Below, piece by piece: positions 18,709 to 28,009 of a DNA stretch of 64,000 bases. Below the pieces are notes generated by a model that saw nothing but the letters and a program-made list of their open reading frames with translations, ran no database searches and was not told the origin of the DNA. Source of the stretch: Caballeronia sp. dw_276 (lineage in GTDB: Bacteria; Pseudomonadota; Gammaproteobacteria; Burkholderiales; Burkholderiaceae); NCBI RefSeq assembly GCF_018449635.1, contig NZ_JAAVUV010000015.1, positions 62,001 to 126,000 on the forward strand, given 5' to 3'. The translations under genes were made by a program, and so were the position numbers. Position 1 is the first letter of the stretch; every line of letters starts with the position of its first letter.

Positions 18709-19707
18709 TCAAGGCCGCACCATCGACAGATCCATCGCGTCGAAATCGGGTGGCAAGGGTTCGACGGCATAGCCGCGTCGGACCCACTCGTCGAGGCCGC
18801 CGTACAGCGCCCGGACGTTCACGAAGCCTTTCCCTCGCAGCCGGCGGCACACCCTTCGCGCGGTGGCATCGTTGGAACGGGAGCAATAAACCACGATCAC
18901 GCTCGACCGAAGCGAAGTATCGATACTTCCCGGCGAATCAGGATCGAGCAATTTAGCGCCTGGAATCCGCACGCCTTGCTCGTCGCGATCGGCGTGCTTG
19001 CGTGCATCGATAATCAACGGCGGCGAGCCCGATCTCATCATGACGTTGAGCTTGCGCGCCGTGACGACCCGGCGGCGCAGCCATCGTCTGATGCGCCAGC
19101 GCAACAGGTATCGATAGATCAGGTAGACAAGAGCAGCCGCCGCCAGCACGTCCAGAATGGACGCCCCGTATGGCCGCAAAATCATCAACAGCATGGCCAG
19201 TTGCTGCTCGAAGAGCGCGCCGCCCAGCAGCCAGAACGACGCCCACGCGACCGTACCGGCCGCGTCCCAGGCAACGAACTTGACCGGCGAAATCATCGTG
19301 GTGCCCATCAACGGCGGCGTGATGAGCGCGAGGCCCGGAACGAACTTCGCCACGGCTACGATACCAATGCCGAAGCGTTCGAACAGATTGCGCGTCGTGC
19401 GAATGCTGGCATCGGCGGAAAGCGAGCGTCGCGAGAAAAAGTCCGTGAGGCGCGCGCCATAGATTCGCCCCGCAGAGAACCACGCAAAGTCGCCGATCAG
19501 CGCTGCCACCACGGCCGCGAACAACACATGCGAGAACGCCAGGAGGCCGGCCGCGATCGCCGAGCCCGCGAACAGCAGCACAGGGATGATCGGCAGGGGC
19601 ACGCCTAGTCGCGTCACGAGCACGTTGACGAAGACGACCGCACTGCCCCAGGTGGTTATTGCCGACGGTGGAATCTGAATCAAGTGGCCGCCTCCCAATC
19701 CCTTCAT
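18709..19707 (-). CDS. DedA-family membrane protein fused to rhodanese domain (332 aa)
   Basis: Residues about 15-200 form a DedA/SNARE-associated membrane domain, recognisable from FAGSAIAAG, DFAWFSAGRIYG, RFGIGIVAVAKFVPGLALITPPLMG and a run of hydrophobic helices. Residues about 225-320 form a rhodanese-like domain with the loop VVYCSRSNDATAR, which keeps the catalytic-type cysteine. DedA proteins act in lipid-carrier (undecaprenyl phosphate) recycling and envelope homeostasis; rhodaneses transfer sulfane sulfur or sense redox state. It follows the larger DedA gene by 27 bases, forming a two-gene operon. Confidence 0.88.
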   Translation of the reverse strand: MKGLGGGHLIQIPPSAITTWGSAVVFVNVLVTRLGVPLPIIPVLLFAGSAIAAGLLAFSHVLFAAVVAALIGDFAWFSAGRIYGARLTDFFSRRSLSADASIRTTRNLFERFGIGIVAVAKFVPGLALITPPLMGTTMISPVKFVAWDAAGTVAWASFWLLGGALFEQQLAMLLMILRPYGASILDVLAAAALVYLIYRYLLRWRIRRWLRRRVVTARKLNVMMRSGSPPLIIDARKHADRDEQGVRIPGAKLLDPDSPGSIDTSLRSSVIVVYCSRSNDATARRVCRRLRGKGFVNVRALYGGLDEWVRRGYAVEPLPPDFDAMDLSMVRP

Positions 19708-19734
19708 TACACGGCGCGCCCGTCAACGGCGCGT

Positions 19735-21747
19735 TCATTGTCCTTCCGATGCAACCAGCGTCACCGGAATGCCCCCGCAACCGGCGCTTCTCGCGACTTC
19801 GAGGTCCTGCCAAGGAGATCCGTCGCCGTGCGTTGAGATCATCGATGCAAGCCCCTTGTCTGGCCGCAAAACGTTGAACGGCCAGGTCGGACGCACGAGC
19901 CGCTCGTGAACCAGCGCACCGAGCCAGATCGGCGTGGGCGCCTGTCCTCCGCGATGCTCGACCACAAAGTTCGTCGGCCAGAAACGCAGGACATCGCGTT
20001 CGTCGGCACTCATGTGCGCACGCGTGAAGACGAGCGCCGACGGTTCGCCGTTGTTCAAGCGCGGCAGTACGGGCAACTCGGTGGCCGTTGCGTTTGGAGA
20101 CACCAGCGACAACACACTTCGCGCCGATAAATGCGTGCCTTCCGTCCACCCGCGACCTTTCAATTGCGCGCTGATCTGCGCGGCCGTTGCGCTCCATTGA
20201 ATGGTGATCGGTTCACGACGGTCGCCATCCATGCTGGATCGATAGCAAGAAAAGGTCCGCCACACGGTATCGGTCCATTGCAGCGAGGTGACCACCGTAG
20301 GCGCAGGACTGGATTCGTGCGCTGTTGCCTGAATGCTTGCACCGGATTGCAGCACGACGCTCGCGCCGACCAGCGCCAGGACAACGATTGGCATCGCCGG
20401 GCGAGCGGGAGGTTTCGCGGGGTATCGCCAGACGGCGGTCAGCGCGATCAGGAAGACCCACGTCGCGGCGAGCGCGGCACCGCCCACCGCATCGGAAAAC
20501 GTGAAGTGGCCGAAATACACGCCGGCGAACGCAACCGAAAACAGGATCGCGAGCGTTGTCATCGCGGTCAGGATTCTGGCCACCATCCCGACGCGACGCG
20601 CGATCAGGAACGCAAGGAATCCATAGATGACCACGCTCGCCGCAACGTGATTACTCGGAAACGCGCGCAACCCGGACGCGACTTCGCCTGGCAGCGGGCG
20701 CGCGGTCGTGATCTGAATGGCGAGGATCAGCAACTGTGAGAACGCGACGGCGGTCAGCCAGTACGCCACCGTGCGCCACCGGTGTTCGATCGCCATCCAC
20801 ACGACTACCAGGACGGTAAGCGCGCCGAGCGTCGGGACGCTGCCCAGTGTTGCGAACACGGCAAGCACGGCGTCGCCCCATGAAGACCGGAATGCCTGCA
20901 AAAACCGGTACACCGATACATCGACCTGGACCAGCGGATCGCCGTGCGATACGTCATGCAACGTCGAAAAAAACACGCTCGCCGACACCAGCAACAACAC
21001 GGAAATCACAGCAATAAGCGCTGCCGCCTGATGCTTCGGATCCAGCACGCCGAGGACCACGCGCCCTGCGAAACCACGGTCATGCCGACGCGCCCAGTCC
21101 AGCACGTTCCGGCGCGACGCGTCCGTCCAGGCGCGCGCGTGAAACACGAGCAGCGTGGTGAGCTTGAGGGTGAGCCACGTCACCGCGACTGCGATCGCGA
21201 GCAAGACGACGAGCCGGAACGACACGGCGCCGGCGAGTTCTATTGATGCCCCAAAGACAACGCCCGGCAGAATATGCAAAGGTGCCCAGATCAGCGCCGA
21301 GAGAATGTTGATCGCGAGAAAGCGTGTTGACGGCATGCCGAGCATCCCGGCAACCACGGGCACGACCGCTCGCAATGGCGCGATGAACCTCGCGAAGATC
21401 ACGCTTTTTGCGCCGTGTTTTTCGAAGTATCGCTGGCCGGCCGCAAGCATGCCCGGGTGCGTTCGAAACGGCCGCAACTGCGCGATGCTGTCCTTATAGC
21501 GGCATCCGAACCAGTAGCTGGCAGCGTCGCCCGCGACCGCGCCCGCGATGGCACACGCGAAAACCCAGCCCAGGTTGAGCACGCCCGTGCCGACCAGCGC
21601 ACCGGCAACGAACATTGCCGTGCTACCGGGTATGAAGGTTCCAATGAACGCTATGGATTCAAAAAACGATGCAAGCACGACAACAGTCAGCGCCCAGCCC
21701 GGATGGCCGGCAAGGACATGCAGCAACTTGAAATAGGCATGCTCCAT
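19735..21747 (-). CDS. DedA-PAP2-LssY_C fusion membrane protein (670 aa)
   Basis: Three domains in order: DedA (about 1-200, with FIPGSTAMFVAGALVG and FGCRYKDSIAQLRPF), a PAP2-type phosphatase region (about 270-440), and a LssY C-terminal domain (about 470-660). The PAP2 region keeps the ARP and FPSNH motifs and a catalytic-type His in GHFTFSDAVGG, but the first lysine of the KxxxxxxRP motif is Ala and the Arg of the SRxxxxxH motif is absent. Similar fusions are predicted to act on undecaprenyl pyrophosphate or other lipid phosphates; with two key residues altered, phosphatase activity is doubtful. Confidence 0.85.
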   Translation of the reverse strand: MEHAYFKLLHVLAGHPGWALTVVVLASFFESIAFIGTFIPGSTAMFVAGALVGTGVLNLGWVFACAIAGAVAGDAASYWFGCRYKDSIAQLRPFRTHPGMLAAGQRYFEKHGAKSVIFARFIAPLRAVVPVVAGMLGMPSTRFLAINILSALIWAPLHILPGVVFGASIELAGAVSFRLVVLLAIAVAVTWLTLKLTTLLVFHARAWTDASRRNVLDWARRHDRGFAGRVVLGVLDPKHQAAALIAVISVLLLVSASVFFSTLHDVSHGDPLVQVDVSVYRFLQAFRSSWGDAVLAVFATLGSVPTLGALTVLVVVWMAIEHRWRTVAYWLTAVAFSQLLILAIQITTARPLPGEVASGLRAFPSNHVAASVVIYGFLAFLIARRVGMVARILTAMTTLAILFSVAFAGVYFGHFTFSDAVGGAALAATWVFLIALTAVWRYPAKPPARPAMPIVVLALVGASVVLQSGASIQATAHESSPAPTVVTSLQWTDTVWRTFSCYRSSMDGDRREPITIQWSATAAQISAQLKGRGWTEGTHLSARSVLSLVSPNATATELPVLPRLNNGEPSALVFTRAHMSADERDVLRFWPTNFVVEHRGGQAPTPIWLGALVHERLVRPTWPFNVLRPDKGLASMISTHGDGSPWQDLEVARSAGCGGIPVTLVASEGQ

Positions 21748-21982
21748 CTACGTCTCCGGACCCCGCGCTTTTGTCGGATTCTACGGCTGTTGAGCGTAGC
21801 AAGCGTTGTGTATCGATCCGACAACCGCCACGCGGTAACTCTGACATTAAATAAACCGTGCTGCGCCGATATCCAGCAAAAATGTCTTTGCATGGAATGG
21901 CCTTTGCTCAAGAGAAACATCACGCAAGCGAAATGCCGCTCCTGTAACATAAACGCACGAATAACCCGTCACGGTTAATTGA

Positions 21983-22432
21983 ATGGAAAACAAATCTTTG
22001 GAAGAACGGCTTCGTCTGCACGCTTATCATCTGTGGGAAGCAGATGGCCGTCCGCACGGACGCTCCGACGAATATTGGCAAAAAGCCCTTGAGCTTGTGG
22101 AACGCGAGACATCTGCGGGTAGTTCCAGCAAAGCGCCAGCCAAAAAGACCACGCGATCCAAATCGAAAGCAGCGCCAGCCAGCGCGGTCGAGGCAGAGGC
22201 TCCGAAGGCCAAACCTAAGGCAGCAAGCAAACCGGCCGCCAAGAAAGCAGCCAAGCCCAAGGCTGCAGGTACGGCAGAAAAGAAGCCGAAAGCGTTAGCT
22301 GAAACGCCGGCTAAACCGGCAAAGAAAAGCGCGGCGAAAACCAAAGCCGATGCTGATGCAAAGTCCTCCGACACGGCATCGAAAACGGCGTCCAAGCCAG
22401 CGAAGGTCGCGTCCAAAGCGCCCAAGAAATAA
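21983..22432 (+). CDS. DUF2934 protein with histone H1-like Lys/Ala-rich tail (149 aa)
   Basis: Residues 1-45 match the DUF2934 pattern (LEERLRLHAYHLWEADGRPHGRSDEYWQKALELVERE). Residues 50-149 are almost only Lys, Ala, Pro, Ser and Thr in AxKxK/AxPxK repeats, resembling H1-type histone tails and the bacterial HctB/AlgP type. Such tails bind DNA non-specifically, so a nucleoid-associated role is likely but not proven. Starting ATG is preceded by a weak site. It diverges from the DedA fusion gene across about 235 bases. Confidence 0.8.
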   Translation: MENKSLEERLRLHAYHLWEADGRPHGRSDEYWQKALELVERETSAGSSSKAPAKKTTRSKSKAAPASAVEAEAPKAKPKAASKPAAKKAAKPKAAGTAEKKPKALAETPAKPAKKSAAKTKADADAKSSDTASKTASKPAKVASKAPKK

Positions 22433-22491
22433 ACAACAACACTTAAGCCGGGATGTTTATCGGCAAATTTCAGCGAGCTTTTGGAGCAATC

Positions 22492-22695
22492 ATGCGTAGG
22501 GTTTTAACTGCAATTTTATTGGTCGCGGCTGCAAGCGCGATCGTGCCGACCGAGGCCAGCGCACGGCCTCGCCAGGAATGCCGCCGCGTTTGGGTTCATG
22601 GTCATTATGTGCGGCGTTGCCGCCCGATTCCGCCGCCGCGACATCACCATCATCGGCCACCGCCGCGTCATCGCCCGCCGGCACATCGGTATTAA
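22492..22695 (+). CDS. Small secreted His/Pro/Arg-rich protein (67 aa)
   Basis: MRRVLTAILLVAAASAIVPTEASARP is a signal peptide with cleavage near residue 25. The mature part is very basic: RQECRRVWVHGHYVRRCRP, then PPPRHHHHRPPPRHRPPAHR. Two cysteines could form a disulfide and the His/Pro tail could bind metal. The ATG has a GGAG site 6 bases upstream and an upstream in-frame ATG is less likely. Similar tiny WxxGHYxxR proteins are widespread; function unknown. Confidence 0.65.
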   Translation: MRRVLTAILLVAAASAIVPTEASARPRQECRRVWVHGHYVRRCRPIPPPRHHHHRPPPRHRPPAHRY

Positions 22696-22941
22696 GCAGT
22701 TTGCAGCGGTCCTCGCGCAGAGGGTCGCTGCCGTCTCGCCATCTTCGAATCCAGAGATATATTCCCCCGGTTTCAGCAGCTCCTGGGCGGTCGATACGCC
22801 TATGCAAAGCATCCTGCATCTGCAAATAATTGAAACAAATAAGCGGATAAAACGGCATTTATTATTAAGACAGTTTGGGTGGCTTCCGCAATGACCTAGT
22901 GCGTGGCATAGTGCGGAAAATTACTTCTTAAGGAACCCAAA

Positions 22942-23496
22942 ATGCCGACACTCGAACAAATTCAGGCGAAGCTAAAGAAGCTTCAGGCGCAGGAAGAGCT
23001 TCTGATTGCGAAGCGCAATCAATCGATTCTCAACCAGATTCGCAAGCTGATGGCAACGCACGGTTTGACGACCGCTGATATAGAAGCGCATGGCTCAACG
23101 CCTGCAAAACGCCGCGGACGTCCTGCAGGATCGTTGGCGAAATCCAAAGCTGGACAGCCGGTTAAAGCGAAAACGGCGAGCAACGGCAAGCTGCCTGCAA
23201 AGTATCGTGATCCGAAGACGGGCGCTACGTGGAGCGGATGGGCCCGCCCGCCACTCTGGATCAAGGGCGTCAAAGATCGCTCGAAATTTCTGATCGATGG
23301 CAGCGCCGCAACCGACATCACAACGAATGCGTCGCGCAAAACCTCTTCTTTGAAATCTGTCAATGCAGGCGCTAAGAACGCTAAAGCCAAGCGTGCAACG
23401 GCCAAGAAGATTGTGCGGAAATCATCGGCCATAAAAACTGGCAATGCGGTTGCTAAGACGTCCGCTAATGGTTCTGCAGACTTACTGGCGGTTTAA
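22942..23496 (+). CDS. H-NS family nucleoid protein with extended basic tail (184 aa)
   Basis: N-terminal coiled-coil oligomerisation segment (residues 1-50, LEQIQAKLKKLQAQEELLIAKRNQ), a linker with AT-hook-like KRRGRPAGS (about 56-64), and the H-NS C-terminal DNA-binding signature YRDPKTGATWSGWARPPLWI (about 90-110). Most H-NS proteins of this clade end near residue 100; this one continues with some 70 residues of Lys/Ala/Ser repeats. H-NS proteins silence AT-rich foreign DNA and shape the nucleoid. The gene is preceded by TTAAGGAACCC, a good ribosome site. It may act on AT-richer stretches of this region (inference). Confidence 0.9.
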   Translation: MPTLEQIQAKLKKLQAQEELLIAKRNQSILNQIRKLMATHGLTTADIEAHGSTPAKRRGRPAGSLAKSKAGQPVKAKTASNGKLPAKYRDPKTGATWSGWARPPLWIKGVKDRSKFLIDGSAATDITTNASRKTSSLKSVNAGAKNAKAKRATAKKIVRKSSAIKTGNAVAKTSANGSADLLAV

Positions 23497-23575
23497 TGCC
23501 TTGACAGCGTTTCTCGCGCGCACCGGAGCGGCGGCCTCGTCAATATCTGAACGCCGCTCAAGCTAACTCACATTC

Positions 23576-23902
23576 CTAACGATGTCCGCCGCCGCCATGG
23601 CCACCGCCACCGCCGCCATGTCCGCCACCGGACCACTGGCCGCCGTGACCGCCACCATGGCCATATCCACCGCCTTGCCCGTGGCCATTCCAGTACCCGC
23701 CGCGACCATGATCGTAGTATCGGCCGCCGCCGCCCCAGCCACCGCCGATATAAACGCTGCTGTACGCAGGCGCATAACCGTAGTAACCCGGCGCTGCGTA
23801 ACCAGGGTCATAAGGCTGGCCATACCCATAGCCGTACCCTGGCACGGCTACGCATCCGCCCAGCAAAGCCAGACTTAACGCTAATACAATTGACTTGAGC
23901 AT
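23576..23902 (-). CDS. Small Gly/His/Tyr-rich lipoprotein (108 aa)
   Basis: A lipoprotein signal peptide ends LALLGGC with Cys17 as the lipidated residue. The mature part is Gly/Tyr-rich (GYGYGYGQPYDPGYAAPGYYGYAP) then Gly/His-rich to the C terminus (GHGQGGGYGHGGGHGG and similar), which suits metal binding or a flexible surface coat. It is convergent with the H-NS gene, with about 80 bases between stops. No known family. Function unknown. Confidence 0.75.
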   Translation of the reverse strand: MLKSIVLALSLALLGGCVAVPGYGYGYGQPYDPGYAAPGYYGYAPAYSSVYIGGGWGGGGRYYDHGRGGYWNGHGQGGGYGHGGGHGGQWSGGGHGGGGGGHGGGGHR

Positions 23903-24020
23903 TTGATCGTCTCCCGTGCTTCTTAAGTAGGAACCGAATAGCGTTGCTTAGTTCAAGCGCAATTGTGTCCTTGGATTACGATGCCAGCCTGCTATTGACG
24001 ATTACCAAGTGGCTTTTTTA

Positions 24021-24305
24021 TCACTGCACTGTCTTGGACGCGCTCATTGCGGTATTGGGCGCCATGGCATCCATGCTCGTGGTTTTGTCCATGCCCGGAT
24101 TTTGGGTGGTGCTGGACGTGACGCTATTCGAACCCGATACCGGATCGCCCCAATGCGTCATACCTGAAGTCGCTGCGCTATGCGCATTTCCGCCACCGGT
24201 GCCGCCCTGCCCGTTGCCGCCGCCTTGCGCAAAAACAACAGCCGACGCACACAGCGAAGCAACCGAAACGCCCGCCACCACAACTTTCAGCATTGCCTTT
24301 TTCAT
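24021..24305 (-). CDS. Small secreted Met/Ser/Gly-rich protein (94 aa)
   Basis: Signal peptide MKKAMLKVVVAGVSVASLCASAVVFAQ, cleavage near residue 27. The mature chain is low complexity: Gly/Asn-rich first, then Ser/Thr/Met-rich with HW and several Met (GMTHWGDPV, GMDKTTSMDAMAPNTAMS). A strong GGAG ribosome site precedes the ATG on the minus strand. It is downstream of the Cus operon terminator and so is separately transcribed. A metal-related role is possible from the Met/His content and location but not demonstrated. Confidence 0.7.
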   Translation of the reverse strand: MKKAMLKVVVAGVSVASLCASAVVFAQGGGNGQGGTGGGNAHSAATSGMTHWGDPVSGSNSVTSSTTQNPGMDKTTSMDAMAPNTAMSASKTVQ

Positions 24306-24434
24306 GGATGTTCTCCTTAAGGCGCGAGTGCGAAATTGCGCCGCGTCAGAGCTATATACGTGGCTTGCAAGACGCTGGATGCAAAGAGGACATTCGAGCC
24401 AGTTTTGGATTTGGTTTAAGAGGCACCGAGAACG

Positions 24435-24469
24435 TGAAAAATAGATCGCGCCAGAAACCGCGATCTATT
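24435..24469 (-). terminator. Intrinsic terminator of copper-efflux operon
   Basis: A perfect 11-base-pair stem AATAGATCGCG/CGCGATCTATT (24440-24450 with 24459-24469) with an 8-base loop. On the minus strand it is followed by TTTTTCACG. It lies 13 bases after the CusF stop and closes the operon. Confidence 0.93.
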
Positions 24470-24482
24470 GTCCACCTGCGCT

Positions 24483-24836
24483 TTACTGCTTTTGCATCGT
24501 CACGATCGTCATCGTGCCGGCCACGTCTTCAACGCGCACTTTTACTTTATCGCCTTCATGCGCCTGCTTCAGCATTGCGGCGTCTTTCGCTTTGAACGCC
24601 ATCGTCATGGCCGGCATGCCTACGTTTTGCAGCGCGCCGTGCTTGAGTGTCACCATGCCGGACGCAGTATCGATTTTTTTGACTTCCGCGTCGGTCAACG
24701 CGGTTTTGGACGATGACGCGGAACTCGTCGTCATTGTTCCGTTCATCTTCATGCCGGCCATATCGTCGGCCACGGCCGATTGTGAAACGGCAAACGCGGC
24801 ACCGAAGGCCATCGATACACAAATAAGCTTCTTCAT
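24483..24836 (-). CDS. cusF: CusF-like periplasmic copper-binding protein (117 aa)
   Basis: Signal peptide MKKLICVSMAFGAAFAVSQSAVA, cleavage near residue 23, then a Met-rich linker (DDMAGMKMNGTMT), then the CusF/SilF five-strand domain. The copper site of CusF is HxPxxxxxWPxMTM; here it reads HGALQNVGMPAMTM, so the Trp is replaced by Met while His and the two C-terminal Met remain. The gene overlaps the CusA stop by 4 bases (ATGA). It should hand Cu(I)/Ag(I) to the efflux complex. Confidence 0.9.
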   Translation of the reverse strand: MKKLICVSMAFGAAFAVSQSAVADDMAGMKMNGTMTTSSASSSKTALTDAEVKKIDTASGMVTLKHGALQNVGMPAMTMAFKAKDAAMLKQAHEGDKVKVRVEDVAGTMTIVTMQKQ

Positions 24837-27800
24837 TTGATTTCTCCAGAGTAAGTAGAAGGCACCAACGTGCTAAAGGAACGCCGCAACTGTCGGCGTT
24901 TCACGAGCAACCATGCTGCGGGAATAACGAACATCGATAAAAGCGGCGCGGTGACCATGCCGCCGACCATGGGCGCAGCAATGCGCTGCATGACTTCCGA
25001 GCCTGCGCCGTGGCCGAGCATGATGGGGATCAGGCCGGCGAGGACCACGGCGACCGTCATTGCCTTGGGACGTACGCGCAACACGGCGCCTTCGCGGATG
25101 GCATCGATCAGAAGCGCCTCGGTCATCGCGTGGCCGCCTTGGAGCCGATGCTCGAGCGCGCGCTTGAGGTACAACAGCATCACTACGCCGAATTCCGCGG
25201 CGACTCCTGCGAGCGCAATAAAGCCAACGGCCGTCGCAACCGATACCGCGTGACCCAGAATCCAGATCAGCCAAAAGCCGCCGACGAGCGCGAACGGCAC
25301 GGTCGACATCAGCAGCAAGGCATCGGCGGCGGAGCTAAAGGTCAGGAACAGCAGCACGAAGATGATCACCAGCGTGACGGGAATCACGGTGCGAAGTTTG
25401 GCCGACGCACGCTCAAGATATTCGAACTGCCCCGACCACGCGATCGAATAGCCCGGCGGCAACACGACCTTCGCGGCGACCGCGCGCTGCATTGCCGTCA
25501 CGGCCGATTGCAGATCGGTATCGCGGATATCCACATACACGTAGCCCGCAAGCCGCGCATTCTCGCTGCGGATCATGGGCGGTCCGTCGGCAATCTTCAG
25601 CGTGGCGACATCGCCGAGCATGATCTGCGCGCCGCGCTCCGTGACTATGGGAAGCTGTCGCAAGTTCTCCAGCGAGTCGCGAACCTCGCGCGGATAGCGG
25701 ACGTTGATGGGAAAGCGCTGCCGCCCGTCGATCACCTCGCCCACGTTCTCCCCGCCCACCGCCGATGAAACCACCGACTGGATATCCGCGATCGCGAGAC
25801 CGTATCGCGCAGCCCTCAGGCGGTCGATATCGACATCGATATACCGCCCGCCGTTCAAACGCTCGGCGAGCGCGGACGAAACGCCCGGCACCGTCTTCAC
25901 GGTTGCTTCGACTTGCGTTGCGATCTGGTCGATCACGCCGAGATCACTGCCCGATATCTTCACGCCGACCGGCGTCTTGATCCCTGTCGACAACATGTCC
26001 AGGCGATTGCGAATCGGCGGCACCCATACGTTCGATAAACCCGGCACCTTCACCGTCCTGTCGAGTTCATCGACGAGCTTTTGCGGCGTCATGCCCGCGC
26101 GCCATTGATCGCGCGGCTTGAACTGGATCGTGGTCTCGAACATTTCGAGCGGTGCGGGATCGGTGGCGGTATCGGCGCGGCCCGACTTGCCGAACACTGT
26201 TGCGACCTCGGGCACGGTCTTGATCAGACGATCCGTCTGCTGCAACAACTCGGAAGCTTTCTCCGCCGATATCCCCGGCAAAGCCGTCGGCATGTAAAGC
26301 AGATCGCCTTCGTCGAGCGGCGGCAAAAACTCGCCGCCCAATCGCGAGATTGGAATTGCCGTCAGCCCAAGCGCCACGACCGCAATTGCAATCGCGGCCC
26401 ACGGACGGCGCAACGTTGCCTCAAGCAACGGACGATACAACCGGACCAGCACACGATTGATCGGATTCGCGTTCTCGTGCGGAATGCGGCCGCGTACGAG
26501 ATATCCCATCAGCACCGGAACCAGCGTGACCGACAACAACGCCGCCGCCGCGATGGTGTACGTCTTCGTAAACGCAAGTGGCGAAAACAGCTTCCCCTCC
26601 TGGCCTTCGAGCGAGAACACGGGAATGAACGACATCGTGATGATGAGCAGCGAGAAGAACAACGCAGGCCCGACTTCCGCCGCCGATGCCGCGATCAACT
26701 CCCATCGCTGCGGCGCGGTAATGGGTTGATCCGGATGCGCGTGTTCATGCGCCTCCAAATGCTTGTGCGCGTTTTCGATCATCACGATAGCCGCATCGAT
26801 CATCGCGCCGATCGCGATCGCAATGCCGCCCAGCGACATCAGGTTTGCATTGACACCCTGATAACGCATCACGATAAACGCGGCAAGCACGCCCAGCGGC
26901 AACGAAAGAATCGCGACAAACGCGCTGCGCAGATGGAACAGGAAAAGCGCGCAAACCAGTCCGACGATCACGAATTCTTCGATCAGCTTGTCGCGCAGAT
27001 TATCGACGGCGCGTTCGATCAGCTTCGATCTGTCGTAGGTCGTGACCACTTCCACGCCTGCGGGCAACGACTTTTTCAGCGTGTCGAGTTTCGCCTTGAC
27101 CGCTTCGATGGTCGTCAATGCATTCTTGCCGGAACGCATCACGATCACGCCGCCCGCGACCTCGCCTACGCCGTTCAACTCCGCGATGCCGCGGCGCATT
27201 TCCGGTCCGATCTGGATACGCGCAACATCGCCGAGTAATACGGGCGTGCCCAAATCGTTGGTGCGAAGAACGACGTTGCGAAAGTCATCGAGCGAATGAA
27301 GATAGCCTGACGAACGCACCATGTAATCGGATTCGGCCAGCTCGATCACGGAACCGCCCGATTCCTGATTGGCTTTTTTCAGCGCATCCGTCACGGTCTC
27401 TTGCGTGATGCCATACGCGCGAAGTTTGTCGGGATCGAGTACGACTTGATACTGACGCACCATCCCGCCGATGGACGCAACTTCCGACACGTCGGGCACC
27501 GCCTTCAGTTCGAACTTGAGGAACCAGTCGTTGAGCGCGCGAAGCTGACCGAGATCGTGCTTGCCGGTTTTATCGACGAGGGCGTATTCGTAGACCCAGC
27601 CCACGCCCGTTGCGTCGGGTCCTAACGAAACCGTTGCGCCTTGCGGAAGCCGGCTTTGAACCTGATTCAGATATTCGAGCACGCGTGAACGGGCCCAATA
27701 CTGATCCGTCTTGTCGTCGAAGAGGACGTACACGAACGCATCACCAAACGATGAATACGCGCGAATCGTCTTTGCGCCGGGCACGCCGAGAAGCGTGGTG

Positions 27801-28009
27801 GTGAGCGGATACGTCACCTGGTCCTCAACCACTTGCGGCGCCTTGCCCGGATACGACGCCTTGATGATCACCTGGGTGTCGGAGAGATCGGGCAACGCAT
27901 CGAGCGGCGTTTGCGTGACCGAAAACACGCCCCAGCCCGTGATCAAAAGCGTCGCCAGCAAGACCAGAAAACGGTTGGTGATCGACCATCGAATCAGTCG
28001 TTCGATCAT
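24833..28009 (-). CDS. cusA: Copper/silver efflux RND transporter, CusA type (1058 aa)
   Basis: Heavy-metal efflux RND pump. The start MIERLIRWSITNRFLVLLATLL and the GAMIDAAIVMIENAHKHLE transmembrane segment are typical; the Asp and Glu in the latter belong to the proton relay. The segment VPPIRNRLDMLSTGIKTPVGVKISG matches the Cu/Ag subgroup, whose Met binds metal in the periplasmic cleft. Length is normal. The stop codon overlaps the CusF start by 4 bases and the start overlaps the CusB stop by 4 bases, so CusB, CusA and CusF are tightly coupled. A 48-residue Arg-rich upstream reading is rejected. Confidence 0.95.
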   Translation of the reverse strand: MIERLIRWSITNRFLVLLATLLITGWGVFSVTQTPLDALPDLSDTQVIIKASYPGKAPQVVEDQVTYPLTTTLLGVPGAKTIRAYSSFGDAFVYVLFDDKTDQYWARSRVLEYLNQVQSRLPQGATVSLGPDATGVGWVYEYALVDKTGKHDLGQLRALNDWFLKFELKAVPDVSEVASIGGMVRQYQVVLDPDKLRAYGITQETVTDALKKANQESGGSVIELAESDYMVRSSGYLHSLDDFRNVVLRTNDLGTPVLLGDVARIQIGPEMRRGIAELNGVGEVAGGVIVMRSGKNALTTIEAVKAKLDTLKKSLPAGVEVVTTYDRSKLIERAVDNLRDKLIEEFVIVGLVCALFLFHLRSAFVAILSLPLGVLAAFIVMRYQGVNANLMSLGGIAIAIGAMIDAAIVMIENAHKHLEAHEHAHPDQPITAPQRWELIAASAAEVGPALFFSLLIITMSFIPVFSLEGQEGKLFSPLAFTKTYTIAAAALLSVTLVPVLMGYLVRGRIPHENANPINRVLVRLYRPLLEATLRRPWAAIAIAVVALGLTAIPISRLGGEFLPPLDEGDLLYMPTALPGISAEKASELLQQTDRLIKTVPEVATVFGKSGRADTATDPAPLEMFETTIQFKPRDQWRAGMTPQKLVDELDRTVKVPGLSNVWVPPIRNRLDMLSTGIKTPVGVKISGSDLGVIDQIATQVEATVKTVPGVSSALAERLNGGRYIDVDIDRLRAARYGLAIADIQSVVSSAVGGENVGEVIDGRQRFPINVRYPREVRDSLENLRQLPIVTERGAQIMLGDVATLKIADGPPMIRSENARLAGYVYVDIRDTDLQSAVTAMQRAVAAKVVLPPGYSIAWSGQFEYLERASAKLRTVIPVTLVIIFVLLFLTFSSAADALLLMSTVPFALVGGFWLIWILGHAVSVATAVGFIALAGVAAEFGVVMLLYLKRALEHRLQGGHAMTEALLIDAIREGAVLRVRPKAMTVAVVLAGLIPIMLGHGAGSEVMQRIAAPMVGGMVTAPLLSMFVIPAAWLLVKRRQLRRSFSTLVPSTYSGEIK

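Noticed and set aside
26081..27238. Plus-strand open frame opposite cusA
   Set aside because: Arg/Asp/His-rich shadow; cusA is clearly the coding strand.
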